A stretch of DNA of 64,000 nucleotides from CAZSWS01 sp964610765 (GCA_964610765.1 CAZSWS010000003.1:1-64000), one strand, 5' to 3'; shown: positions 51,778 to 61,277, numbered from the stretch's first letter. Notes: a model not told the origin generated them from the letters alone. Program-made: numbers and translations.

Positions 51778-53031
51778 ATGAAATTAACCGAGCTTGAAAT
51801 TCACACAATAAAAAAAGAATATGCTTTAATGAAGTCCAAAGAAGACTTTTTGAATCTTCTAAATCATATAAAAGTGTTGCTATATGGAGAGGATGCAAAG
51901 CTCTTTACGATGAAGCAGTTGAACTATCATATAAATCCGAAGCTAAACCCTAATAGATATACTCAATTTTCTATCCCTAAAAAAACAGGGGGACAACGAA
52001 TGATTTCTGCACCTAATAAAGGATTGAAGCAAATTCAATATTGCCTAAATATAATCTTTCAGGTTTTATTTACGCCACACCAAAATGCTTATGGTTTTTT
52101 ACCTGAGAAGTCGATTGTCGATAATGCTAAAAAACATGTCGGAAGCATATATGTCTTTAATATAGATTTAAAAGATTTCTTTTCAAGTATAGATCAGGCG
52201 CGTGTATGGGCTAGGATGAAATATCCTCCATTTTGCTTAAATAATGATAGAATAATGATTGCAAACATGGTCGCATCTTTGTGTTGTCATAAAATGGAAG
52301 TGGAGAGAAGAAGTGAGCAAGGTGATTGGAAAAAGCAAGAGAAATCTGTATTGCCTCAAGGTGCGCCAACCTCACCTATTTTAACTAACGTTATCTGCGA
52401 ACGATTAGACTATTTGCTGACTGGAGTTGCTAAAAGATTTGGATTGAAATACAGCCGTTATGCTGATGATATAACTTTCAGCTCCATGCATAATGTATAT
52501 CAAAAGGAAGGTGAGTTCATTAAAGAGTTGACTCGAATTGTTGAGCAGCAGGGTTTTTCTATCAAACCGCAAAAGACAAGATTGCAAAAGACCGGATTTA
52601 GACAAGAAGTCACAGGATTAATTGTAAATGAACAAGTCAATGTTCAGAAAAGATACGTAAAGGATTTAAGGAAGTGGATCTACTACTGGGAAACGTATGG
52701 CTATGCAAGAGCTAATGCTTATTTCTATCCAAGTTATATTAAAGATAAGGGACCTCTTAAAAAGGGAGAGCCTAACATGGCAAATGTGTTAGCTGGCAAG
52801 TTAGAGTACCTTAAAATGGTAAAAGGGTATAATAACTCTACTTATTTAAAACTCAACAAAAGATACGAGGCTCTTGTCAATGGTGTTGAGATTACTCAGG
52901 TAGAGACTACTCTTGACATCTGGGAAAGTCAAGGTATAGATGAAGCGATGAATTTTTATTATAAAGATTCAATCAGTTCAGCGATTAAGTATGAAGGCTA
53001 TTCCTCTGCAACAACATTATTCACTCTTTAA
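51778..53031 (+). CDS. Retron reverse transcriptase
   Basis: 417 residues. RT motifs in order: first catalytic Asp in FNIDLKDFFSSI (D130), QGAPTSPILTN (about 194-204), YADD (228-231) and KTRLQKTGF. Two retron-specific marks are present: NAxxH (N116-AKK-H120) and VTG (278-280, EVTGLIVN). A C-terminal extension of about 120 residues follows the thumb. It should copy msd from the adjacent RNA to make msDNA. No maturase or endonuclease domain, so not a group II intron protein. First gene of the seven-gene operon, 8 bp before the next. Confidence 0.95.
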   Translation: MKLTELEIHTIKKEYALMKSKEDFLNLLNHIKVLLYGEDAKLFTMKQLNYHINPKLNPNRYTQFSIPKKTGGQRMISAPNKGLKQIQYCLNIIFQVLFTPHQNAYGFLPEKSIVDNAKKHVGSIYVFNIDLKDFFSSIDQARVWARMKYPPFCLNNDRIMIANMVASLCCHKMEVERRSEQGDWKKQEKSVLPQGAPTSPILTNVICERLDYLLTGVAKRFGLKYSRYADDITFSSMHNVYQKEGEFIKELTRIVEQQGFSIKPQKTRLQKTGFRQEVTGLIVNEQVNVQKRYVKDLRKWIYYWETYGYARANAYFYPSYIKDKGPLKKGEPNMANVLAGKLEYLKMVKGYNNSTYLKLNKRYEALVNGVEITQVETTLDIWESQGIDEAMNFYYKDSISSAIKYEGYSSATTLFTL

Positions 53032-53039
53032 CACTGTTT

Positions 53040-54158
53040 ATGAATAAAACAAAGCTGAATTTTATAGCAGACTTATTAGCACAAAAGAACATAAGTGCTT
53101 CTGTCAAAGAGCGCCTACTTTTATTGGTAAAGAAGGAGCTGAAATTGATGTCTGAAAAAGATGATACTCAAATAAAAAAGATCTTGGAGCGGATTGAAAA
53201 GTTGGAAAATCCACAGAAGGATATTGAATCCACTCACTTGAGTAATAAGCAAGAGAAACCATCAGTCTTAGCTAACCCTAAGGATGTTGCAAGCTTTATG
53301 GCATTATTCAACCAAAGGGATGGATTTAAATATTTCACACATGACTATGATGAAGTAGGTGACTTTGAAATAAATGATTTTCTGTTTTCAAGATACCAGC
53401 TTTTCAAGGAAGTTACTTCAAAGAAGGTGAAAATACCTCGGGATTTATGGGCGATTATGAATCAATTCGCTTTTGAAAGTAAACATCCAGTGTGGAAAAC
53501 AATTTCTCAGGATTATAAGAGTTCTATTCCGGTTAAAGTAGGGTGGTCCTCAAAGGAGCTGGTAGCTTGGTCGGTGCAGAATAAATTACACCCTATCAGA
53601 AACGAGAAATATAAGGATATGATTAATGATTTTAGGCGCATAACAAGAATAGAGTCTCCTAATCTTGATACATTGATTAAAAATACGATGGAGAAAGTTT
53701 TTTCTAATGAGAGAAATAGTTTTGAAATCGACCTAAAGAATTTATCGAAAGCCGATTTTTACACACATGTTTCTTCATTAAAAACTGCGTTAGAAACGGT
53801 TTTTGAAGAAATAAAGAAAAGAGCGGATGAAATTACTAAGAGGAAGATTAAAGTCGAATATCAAAGGGAGACGGAAGATGATTTTTTTGTTCGAAAAATA
53901 TTGATTACACATTATAATTCGTTTCCGACAAAAGAACTGCCGGTGCTGTTAAAAGAGTGGACTGCCTCTGAAAAAGGCAGTATGGGGAAAATTGCAGAGA
54001 ATATGCAAGGATATTGCTACTGGTCGGTTATTACAAGAATTGAAGGAATCCCTACCAAAGTCAATATTTTAAAAAATGACGATATGCCTAATGATGAAAG
54101 GGTAACCGATTTAGAATCAGTAGGATTTACTCATATATTTACTTTTTATTATAAATAA
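53040..54158 (+). CDS. Unknown protein, possibly histidine-kinase-like
   Basis: 372 residues. Residues 1-60 contain LLAQKNISASVKERLLLLVKKELK and a coiled coil. Residues 80-220 are an unrecognised domain. Residues 240-265 form a helix containing THVSSLKTALETVFEEI, which could match a dimerisation/H-box helix (H243). The C-terminus (about 280-345: FVRKILITHYNSFP, GSMGKIAENMQGYCYWSV) recalls the last strands of GHKL kinase folds, but the N and G boxes are not clear. Two receiver-fold proteins follow directly, which supports a relay partner. Inference, low certainty. The next gene starts 3 bp later. Confidence 0.7.
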   Translation: MNKTKLNFIADLLAQKNISASVKERLLLLVKKELKLMSEKDDTQIKKILERIEKLENPQKDIESTHLSNKQEKPSVLANPKDVASFMALFNQRDGFKYFTHDYDEVGDFEINDFLFSRYQLFKEVTSKKVKIPRDLWAIMNQFAFESKHPVWKTISQDYKSSIPVKVGWSSKELVAWSVQNKLHPIRNEKYKDMINDFRRITRIESPNLDTLIKNTMEKVFSNERNSFEIDLKNLSKADFYTHVSSLKTALETVFEEIKKRADEITKRKIKVEYQRETEDDFFVRKILITHYNSFPTKELPVLLKEWTASEKGSMGKIAENMQGYCYWSVITRIEGIPTKVNILKNDDMPNDERVTDLESVGFTHIFTFYYK

Positions 54159-54161
54159 AGT

Positions 54162-54896
54162 ATGATTTATTTAATTGACGACAATCAGAATAATCAGCGT
54201 TCTGAGTTAGGTGTTAACTTTGTGGATGAGGGTGCTTTTAAAAGTCACTTAACGGCTATTGATAAACTGGCAAAGCGAGAAAAAGCAGACGATATTTCTC
54301 ATTTAGAGTTCCTGAAAAAAGCAAAATGCATCTTACTACATTCAACGACGGAAGATTGGGATGATGAAAAAGGTTTTTTAAAAGAGTCAACAAGCAATGT
54401 TACTAAAATCAAGGACTATATTGCTGATTTTGGAGATAAAATACCATTAGTATTGTTTAGTAATAAGGAGGCTCAATCTATAGAATCAATTTATCAACCA
54501 GACACGAAGCCTAATCTAATTAATCTAATGCGGAAAAATGATTTTTATAAGAATCTTGAAGATTTCGTTGAAGCCTATTCACGTACAAACTACATCGATC
54601 TGAGAATCTTAATGTGGGGAAAAAATTTCCATGCACATGAGGTAAAAAGACTTTCCTTGATTTTATTAGAACAAGTCAAAATGAAATCTGGCACAGAGAA
54701 TTTGGTCTTAACAGATCTGTCAGGTGTACTGAAAATCTTTAAAGAATTTATTGCATTGTCATATCCAGACCTAAAGATTCAGTCTTTTTTCGATAATCTG
54801 GAAGACTATCCGAAATCGGTTAGTGAGTTTAGAGAGAGAATTAACTTAATAACAATAAGCTTTTTTAAATATGGAAAAAACATTTATCCTTGGTAA
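54162..54896 (+). CDS. Degenerate receiver-fold protein
   Basis: 244 residues. The first 140 resemble a response-regulator receiver: acidic pair in MIYLIDDN (D6, D7), strand KAKCILLHSTTEDW, strand IPLVLFSNKE, and a Lys in MRKNDFYKNL. The phospho-acceptor Asp at the end of strand 3 is replaced by His60, so normal phosphorylation is not expected. The C-terminal 100 residues are helical and unrecognised. Its 3' end overlaps the next gene by 26 bp, suggesting coupled translation. Confidence 0.75.
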   Translation: MIYLIDDNQNNQRSELGVNFVDEGAFKSHLTAIDKLAKREKADDISHLEFLKKAKCILLHSTTEDWDDEKGFLKESTSNVTKIKDYIADFGDKIPLVLFSNKEAQSIESIYQPDTKPNLINLMRKNDFYKNLEDFVEAYSRTNYIDLRILMWGKNFHAHEVKRLSLILLEQVKMKSGTENLVLTDLSGVLKIFKEFIALSYPDLKIQSFFDNLEDYPKSVSEFRERINLITISFFKYGKNIYPW

Positions 54897-56565
54897 TAGT
54901 GAGAGTGTCCGTCAGATCGGGGTTCAATATATTGAAATCCCTAATTTGGCAAATGATTATGATATACACAATTGGACTATATTGTTGTTTGAACGCTATG
55001 ATATAAATAAACTATTAATTGAAATAAGCAACAAGCCGGAACTGTCTCTAAAAATAGCCCTACATATTCGGTTATCTTTGGAAGAATTAAAAGAGAAATC
55101 GTTATTGCCAATTTTATTTGTAAGCAGTAGTTCACTGGATGCAGTTATACTTGAAACAACAATCTGGAGTCATTTATTTGCAACAAAAGGAGTGTATTTC
55201 TCTCAATTTGAGAATGTGGAAAACATTAAAGCAGAAATACAGGTAATAGAAGGTATCGCTCAAGGCGAATATAAAGCACGCTTCCTGGACATTATCAAAA
55301 TTATGCCGGATGAAACGATAGGCAGACACTCATTAGCGAATATTTGGGGAGCTTATTCAATGGATAAGGCTGCTAATACCAATGCTTTGATAGATAACGC
55401 TGGGTTTCAGAAAAGTCGAACTAAATTATATTTCAAATATGTGTCTGCTTTTAATTTCAATATGTTAAGATTAGGGCCTGACAAGCTAAAAATACTTGGT
55501 AGGATTTCTCTTGGAAAGGCTAACACGATAAACGCTATTGGTAAGAAAATTCTACTGATAGATGATGAAGCAGACAGAGGTTGGGAAATTGTGCTACGAA
55601 AAGTTTTTAGATCAGCAGAATTCTACGTAATCAATGAGAAAGTGAAAGATTTCGATTCTTTATCTTCTGAAAGTAAACGGCTCATTGATAATAACTCATT
55701 TGATTTGTATCTTGTTGATTTAAGGTTAAATGGGATTCAGGAGGAAAAAGAAATACACACAGTGGACTTTTCAGGGATGAAAGTGTTACAAAAAATCAAA
55801 TCATTAAATGAAGGAAATCAGGTAATTATATTCACTGCATCTAATAAAGTTTGGAATCAAAAAACCCTATTAGAAGCCGGAGCAGATGGGTATTACATGA
55901 AAGAATCTCCAGAATACAACTTTTCGGATGAATTCACATTGCAAAATTATGAGATATTTAGAAAAGAGGTAGAACAGGCATTTGGATTGAACTATTTACG
56001 AGATGTATATGCAATTAGTGAAAAGTGCAGATCATTTATTGAAAGGGAGCGGGAACAAAGAGCATTCAAGTATAAACGTTTCTATGACCGAGCTCTTTCT
56101 CAATTAGAGATAGCATTTGAATTACTTAAACAAAGCTATAATCCAAAGTATCTAAATTTCGCTTACCTCTCCTATTATCAACTAATAGAAGACTATTCGA
56201 AACAGATTGAAAATTTTGAATATGCGGAAGATAATTGTTTTGTAAATGGCGAAAAAGTTATTAATAAAATAGATGAAGAATGGGAATGGGAATTGAAGTA
56301 TATTGCAAAGAGTGCATCGTCTGAACGTTTTCCCTATTTCGAAATAGGATTGGAGAATCAAAATAGAAATCCGGAGACTCTTGCTAGAGTTTCATTCATT
56401 TTAGTTTATAAATTAAAAAAAGATAATTTACAATTGAAAGAATGGGGTCGGTTGAACTATTTGCGTAATACCATTGCAGCTCATGGAGGAAAAAATGAAA
56501 CTGTTACCATAGATGATTTAAAATCCCTGTTGAGCATTGTTGAATTATTTTTAACCAATCAGTAG
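54871..56565 (+). CDS. Receiver domain fused to HEPN-type domain
   Basis: 564 residues. Residues 1-220: alpha/beta region that may hold a second, degenerate receiver (PILFVSSSSLDAV). Residues 224-346: canonical receiver, KKILLIDDEAD (D231, D232), phospho-acceptor D283 in LYLVDLRL, T322 in IIFTAS, K344 in YYMKES. Residues about 395-564: all-helical domain ending LNYLRNTIAAHGGKN, with R532-x5-H538 fitting the HEPN RNase motif. I infer a phosphorylation- or ligand-controlled ribonuclease, the likely effector of the island. Four bp before the helicase gene. Confidence 0.82.
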   Translation: MEKTFILGNSESVRQIGVQYIEIPNLANDYDIHNWTILLFERYDINKLLIEISNKPELSLKIALHIRLSLEELKEKSLLPILFVSSSSLDAVILETTIWSHLFATKGVYFSQFENVENIKAEIQVIEGIAQGEYKARFLDIIKIMPDETIGRHSLANIWGAYSMDKAANTNALIDNAGFQKSRTKLYFKYVSAFNFNMLRLGPDKLKILGRISLGKANTINAIGKKILLIDDEADRGWEIVLRKVFRSAEFYVINEKVKDFDSLSSESKRLIDNNSFDLYLVDLRLNGIQEEKEIHTVDFSGMKVLQKIKSLNEGNQVIIFTASNKVWNQKTLLEAGADGYYMKESPEYNFSDEFTLQNYEIFRKEVEQAFGLNYLRDVYAISEKCRSFIEREREQRAFKYKRFYDRALSQLEIAFELLKQSYNPKYLNFAYLSYYQLIEDYSKQIENFEYAEDNCFVNGEKVINKIDEEWEWELKYIAKSASSERFPYFEIGLENQNRNPETLARVSFILVYKLKKDNLQLKEWGRLNYLRNTIAAHGGKNETVTIDDLKSLLSIVELFLTNQ

Positions 56566-56569
56566 ATAA

Positions 56570-58657
56570 ATGAGCTTAGTCTTAACTCTTGATCAACAAA
56601 CCGCTTTGTCGAAAATTCAATCATTTCTCAATGATGATGCAAAGCAGGTCTTTATACTTAAGGGAGCCGCCGGTTCCGGTAAGACTACTTTGGTGAAAGA
56701 GTTGATAGCTCTGTTGGATGAAGAGAGCAAAGCGTTTCAAGTGTTGGCACCTACCGGGCGAGCAGCTAAAGTATTGAGAGAGAAGACAGGCTTTGGTTCA
56801 ACCATACATCGGGGAATATACAATTTTGATAGGCTTGAATCAAAAGAAATTAACGATAAGGATGAGTCGAAAAAGTCGTATCACTATTATTTTCCTTTGA
56901 GACCTCAAACTGAAAGTAAAATTGTGATTGTGGATGAAGCATCTATGGTTTCAGATGTAAAAACACAGCATGAACTGTATTCATTTGGGACAGGTCAGCT
57001 TCTAACTGATTTACTCAGTTATGCTAATTTGTCTTTAAACTCTTCCAAATTGATTTTCATTGGAGACGAAGCCCAATTACCTCCTGTTTCTGACAATAGA
57101 TCGAAAGCTTTAGAAGAAAGCTATTTTGAAGAAAGAGGGTTTTGTGTTGAATCAGCTACATTAAAAACGATCCATCGGCAACTTGAGGATAGTTCAATAC
57201 TACTGAATGCGAATAATATTCGCAAAATTCTTCAACAGCCTCTTAAAGAAAGAAGTCTTTTTTCTATGACTACTGATAGTCAGGTGGTAGGTATAGACTC
57301 GGAACAAATTGCTTTAGACTTTGTTTCGCGTTTTCCACAGCCTGAAGTAGGGATGAGTGTAGTAATTTCTTATTCTAATGCTCAGGCTTTTTACTATAAT
57401 AAAGCTATACGAGAAAAACTTTATGATAGTCAGGAAAATATCATTCCGGGTGACATCGTATTAATTAATAACAACAACTACACGTCTTATGCTATTGAGC
57501 TTTATAACGGTGATATGGCAACGGTTGTTAATGTGTCTCCAACAACAGAGACTCGAATTGCACCTGTACAGATAGGTGATAAAAAGAAAAAAGTCAAACT
57601 TACATTTAGAGATATATGTATTCGACTTCCTCATTATAATCAAGAAATAAAATGCAAAATAATTGACACGCTGTTGAATTCAACGGAAAGAGACTTAAGC
57701 ATTGAGGAAATGAAAGCGTTATATATAGATTTTTGCATTCGTTTTGGAGAAGAGCAAAAAATGAGAAAAGAGCGAAATATGTCGTATCATAAAGAAGGTT
57801 CGGAGGAATTTAAAATAAGACTCAGGCAAGATCCCTATTTTAACGCACTGAAGATAAAGTACGGGTATGCAATTACTTGTCATAAAGCTCAAGGAGGTGA
57901 ATGGAATACTGTATATGTGGATTATTCAGGTCGGACAGGATTATTTGATGATGCACTGCGCTGGTGTTATACAGCGACTACAAGAGCCCAAAACAAATTG
58001 TTTGGGGCAAGTTTTCCAAAGATTAATGGATTTCAAAAACTAACAATAACCCCAATCGGCAAAGTATCCAATGTGAATGATGACTTTTATCATACAGCTT
58101 CCACTTATCCTACTACTCCGTTTCATGATGAACACACACATATTGCAAAACGTCTAAAATATAACGAAATAGTAAATAAAATTGAGGGAACTCCCTATTC
58201 AATAGTTAGTGTAGTGTCTTTAGCCTATCAAGAAAAATACACTTTTGAAAATAACTCCCAACAGATATCAATAGATTTATTTCATAAGAAAAGTGGCGTT
58301 TTCAATGAGTTGGGCATTTTGCAAAGTGATCGGGATGAGGTGAGAATTCTAAAAGAACTACTTAATGAGCCATATTATCAATTTCTCCCCTTATCGTATA
58401 ATCCAACAACTGATTTGTTTAAAGCACTCAATCAACAGATGGCTTCTTTATGTTCAGAAATAGGTGTTCAAATAACGAATATTGTGGAGTATCCTTCTAA
58501 CTATTATATCCTTTATTATTTGAAAACATCCGGACGATTTTCGTATATTCAGTTTTACTATCGGAATACGCATGGACTCACAACAGCCAATCCCAAATCA
58601 GATATAGGAGAAGATGATATATTGCTTCAGTGTTTAGTAAATCATTTAAGCCAATGA
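56570..58657 (+). CDS. RecD-like SF1B DNA helicase
   Basis: 695 residues. Walker A LKGAAGSGKTTLVKE (residues 30-44), motif Ia APTGRAAKVL, Walker B KIVIVDEASMVSD, motif III FIGDEAQLPPV, motif V/VI region AITCHKAQGGEWNTVYVD and WCYTATTRAQNKL. The fold between is RecD/UvrD type with an SH3-like insertion (GDIVLINNNNYTSYAIELYNGD). The last 190 residues are unrecognised. It should translocate on or unwind DNA. Translated with the neighbours (gaps of 4 and 3 bp). Confidence 0.92.
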   Translation: MSLVLTLDQQTALSKIQSFLNDDAKQVFILKGAAGSGKTTLVKELIALLDEESKAFQVLAPTGRAAKVLREKTGFGSTIHRGIYNFDRLESKEINDKDESKKSYHYYFPLRPQTESKIVIVDEASMVSDVKTQHELYSFGTGQLLTDLLSYANLSLNSSKLIFIGDEAQLPPVSDNRSKALEESYFEERGFCVESATLKTIHRQLEDSSILLNANNIRKILQQPLKERSLFSMTTDSQVVGIDSEQIALDFVSRFPQPEVGMSVVISYSNAQAFYYNKAIREKLYDSQENIIPGDIVLINNNNYTSYAIELYNGDMATVVNVSPTTETRIAPVQIGDKKKKVKLTFRDICIRLPHYNQEIKCKIIDTLLNSTERDLSIEEMKALYIDFCIRFGEEQKMRKERNMSYHKEGSEEFKIRLRQDPYFNALKIKYGYAITCHKAQGGEWNTVYVDYSGRTGLFDDALRWCYTATTRAQNKLFGASFPKINGFQKLTITPIGKVSNVNDDFYHTASTYPTTPFHDEHTHIAKRLKYNEIVNKIEGTPYSIVSVVSLAYQEKYTFENNSQQISIDLFHKKSGVFNELGILQSDRDEVRILKELLNEPYYQFLPLSYNPTTDLFKALNQQMASLCSEIGVQITNIVEYPSNYYILYYLKTSGRFSYIQFYYRNTHGLTTANPKSDIGEDDILLQCLVNHLSQ

Positions 58658-58660
58658 ATT

Positions 58661-60172
58661 ATGTCAGCAGCAGAGATTAAAGAACTTAGACAATCAGGAA
58701 AATTAGAAGAAGCTTTACGTTTAGCAATTGCTGAGTTTCAGCAAAATCCTGGAAATGTTTGGACTAAGCGTAATTTGAGTTGGGTATATTACGACTATGC
58801 CAAAAAGAACTGCTCTCCCAAACAATTTGACGCTTTCTGCGAGTACCTAAAAGAAGTAGTAAATTTAGAACTTACAGAAGAAGAAAGAATGCTATTTGAC
58901 AACCTTACAAGACTTGTTGTTAAGATGGGATATGTTTTGCTGAGAGAAACAAATGTTGATCTTTCTAAGTTTGACATACTCTTTGATATCATAAAAAACT
59001 TTCATTTTTCTAAACCATCAACTATTTACTCTTCCTTAATTGCTGTTTTTCACAGAGCTTATAAGAATACCACCTCCTATATATCTTTTGCTGAATGGTG
59101 GGATTTTGACAATTTCACTGAAGAAGACTACGAAAAGAAATTATTACCCAATGGAAAACTGATTATGTCATTGGTTGAACAGTGTTATATTGCGTATGCC
59201 AAACAGCTCCTTCCTAAATCTATTGCACCCGGAGTTGTTGAATTTAATTCAGAAAAAGCGTCTGAATTCATACAAAAGCTTGATTATATAGAAGAGAAAC
59301 ATCCGGAGTATCAATATCCTTCCTATTATAAAGCTAAGCTCTTGTTATCATTAGGAGACCAAAATGATGTATTATCCACACTTTTACCTTTTGCTAAAAG
59401 AAAACGTAATGAGTTTTGGGTCTGGGAGGTGATGAGTGAGGCTTTCGCTGAAGAAACAGAGAAAGTGTTTGCCTGTTATTGTAAAGGTCTGCTTTGTGTA
59501 GCACCAGACACGATGACTGTTAATCTGAGAGCAAAGATAGTCCCTCTTTTTATTGGAAAAGAAATGTGGGATGAAGCACGAACAGAGACTGATAAGATAA
59601 TAGAGATACGTAAAGAAAATGATTGGAAAATACCGAACCCTATAATTGCTTATCAAAGTGCAAATTGGTATCAGAAAGCAAATAGAAATAGCAATAATAT
59701 ACATGTATATAAACAATATGCCCCTGTAGCTGAGGCCCTTCTTTATAGTGACATCCCAGAGGAAACAATCATTGTTGACTTTGTAAACTCAGAAAAGAAA
59801 ATAATAAACTTTATAACTTCAGAGGAAAAAAGAGGTTTTTTAAAATATAATCGATTTATAGAAACAATCCAAATTGGAGATGTCCTTAAAGCACGTTTTC
59901 TCAAACATGAAAAGAATGGGTTGTATCAAATAGGAACACTTGAAAAACACGAGGATGTCTTTTTTCAACAAAAATATATTAAGAACTTCTCGGGCTTTAT
60001 TCGTATTAAAGAGAATCATCAATTTGGGTTTGTTGATGATGTATTTGTTGCTCCTTTCTTATGCGAAAAACATAAACTTTCGTCAGGTGATTCGATTAGT
60101 GGTCTTGCTATTAAGTCCTATAATGAAAAGAAGAAACAATGGGGCTGGAGGGCTTACAAAATTAATAAGTAG
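58661..60172 (+). CDS. TPR protein with cold-shock/OB-like C-terminus
   Basis: 503 residues. The N-terminal two-thirds are helical repeats of TPR type (KLEEALRLAIAEFQQNPGNVWTKRNLSWVYYDYAKK, YKAKLLLSLGDQNDVLSTLLPFA). Residues about 390-500 look like small beta-barrels: IQIGDVLKARFLKHEKNGLYQIGTL and FGFVDDVFVAPFLCE...GDSISGLAIKSYNEKKKQWGWRA, the latter close to a cold-shock/OB pattern and possibly RNA- or ssDNA-binding. Exact family not recognised; a scaffold linking nucleic acid to the helicases is inference. Confidence 0.78.
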   Translation: MSAAEIKELRQSGKLEEALRLAIAEFQQNPGNVWTKRNLSWVYYDYAKKNCSPKQFDAFCEYLKEVVNLELTEEERMLFDNLTRLVVKMGYVLLRETNVDLSKFDILFDIIKNFHFSKPSTIYSSLIAVFHRAYKNTTSYISFAEWWDFDNFTEEDYEKKLLPNGKLIMSLVEQCYIAYAKQLLPKSIAPGVVEFNSEKASEFIQKLDYIEEKHPEYQYPSYYKAKLLLSLGDQNDVLSTLLPFAKRKRNEFWVWEVMSEAFAEETEKVFACYCKGLLCVAPDTMTVNLRAKIVPLFIGKEMWDEARTETDKIIEIRKENDWKIPNPIIAYQSANWYQKANRNSNNIHVYKQYAPVAEALLYSDIPEETIIVDFVNSEKKIINFITSEEKRGFLKYNRFIETIQIGDVLKARFLKHEKNGLYQIGTLEKHEDVFFQQKYIKNFSGFIRIKENHQFGFVDDVFVAPFLCEKHKLSSGDSISGLAIKSYNEKKKQWGWRAYKINK

Positions 60173-60180
60173 ATAAAAAC

Positions 60181-61134
60181 ATGATGAACGAACTTAATAG
60201 CATGACAGAGGAAGGATTAGCTGAAAGTGAAAAAATAGAAATCTTACTAAACTTGGCAATGGAAAGATTGAACTTGGAGCGAAACAATCCTCTTCATTCT
60301 ATGCTTTTAAAAACAGGTTTTGATAACTTAGATGAAGTCATTTCTGGGTGGCAACCAGGTGAATTTGCTGTAATATCAGGAATACCCTCAGCAGGAAAGA
60401 CTTCATTTGTGACTTCTATGATTTGTAATATGGCTATAAAGTATGACTATCCTGTTGCTCTTATTTCCCTAAAACAAACAGAACAACAGTTGGCAAATAG
60501 TATTTTGGCAAACAAGAATGAAATATCTCTCAATAAAATTAAAAAAGCTCAGCTGGAGAATTTCGAATGGGCACAGTTAGAGTACGAAAATAGAATTTTA
60601 AACAAAGCTCCTATATATGTATGGTGTCCTTCTCTTGCTTCAATTAGTGAGTTGTGCGATGAAGCGAGAAAACTTGTTTCATACAATAAAGTAAAAGCAG
60701 TTTTTATAGATTATGCTCAACTAATTGAAGTTTCAGATAAAAGCTTTATTAGTAGAAATAATGAGCTTGAGTATATTTCAATTAAATTGAAAGCTATTGC
60801 TAAAGAATTGAATATTCCGATTATTGTAACTTCTCAGTTGAATAAAACAGCTATAGATTTGCTATCTAAATTAGATAAAGTAACGGGTGATCAATTTGTG
60901 GGGAGTTGGTTAAGAAAGGCTGAGACCCTTTATGATCATGCTGATACTGTTTGCTTGGTTCATCGACCTGAGATGTTTAGAGATCATGACGACTTTGGCA
61001 ATTCTGTATCGAATCTAATCCAATTAGTCATACTAAAGCATGAAAATGAAGAAAAGACCACAGTTCGATTCCGTTTGAAAAAAGCATATAGAAAATTTTT
61101 AGAATGGGATGATACTTGCTTTACACCCCTTTGA
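60181..61134 (+). CDS. DnaB-like RecA-fold ATPase
   Basis: 317 residues. It corresponds to the C-terminal motor of DnaB without the N-terminal primase-binding domain. It has TGFDNLDEVISGWQPGEFAVISG, Walker A GIPSAGKTSFV (about 67-77), Walker B KAVFIDYAQLIEV, TSQLNKTA and the C-terminal HADTVCLVHRPEMF and VILKHENEEKTTVRFRLKK. Last gene of the island operon, 8 bp after the TPR gene. A replicative helicase decoy or a defence motor is possible; function unproven. Confidence 0.9.
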   Translation: MMNELNSMTEEGLAESEKIEILLNLAMERLNLERNNPLHSMLLKTGFDNLDEVISGWQPGEFAVISGIPSAGKTSFVTSMICNMAIKYDYPVALISLKQTEQQLANSILANKNEISLNKIKKAQLENFEWAQLEYENRILNKAPIYVWCPSLASISELCDEARKLVSYNKVKAVFIDYAQLIEVSDKSFISRNNELEYISIKLKAIAKELNIPIIVTSQLNKTAIDLLSKLDKVTGDQFVGSWLRKAETLYDHADTVCLVHRPEMFRDHDDFGNSVSNLIQLVILKHENEEKTTVRFRLKKAYRKFLEWDDTCFTPL

Positions 61135-61269
61135 ATGCAGATATAACCGTAATTCATTTTAGTCAATGCTTTTTTATTCAATAAACATCAAACAATAGCT
61201 CTGATTCTTGAAATAACTATTGCAATAATAAATAATTGAAAGCGAAATAGAAGTAATCTTGTTTATGCT

Positions 61270-61277
61270 TATCTTTG
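61270..61277 (+). promoter_or_regulatory. Promoter -7 box of tRNA-Val
   Basis: TATCTTTG directly upstream of the tRNA. Confidence 0.7.

Noticed and set aside
51778..53031. RT as part of a group II intron or a diversity-generating retroelement
   Set aside because: No maturase or HNH domain and no intron RNA ends; no template-repeat pair or target gene seen; NAxxH and VTG motifs and the a1/a2 stem fit a retron instead.
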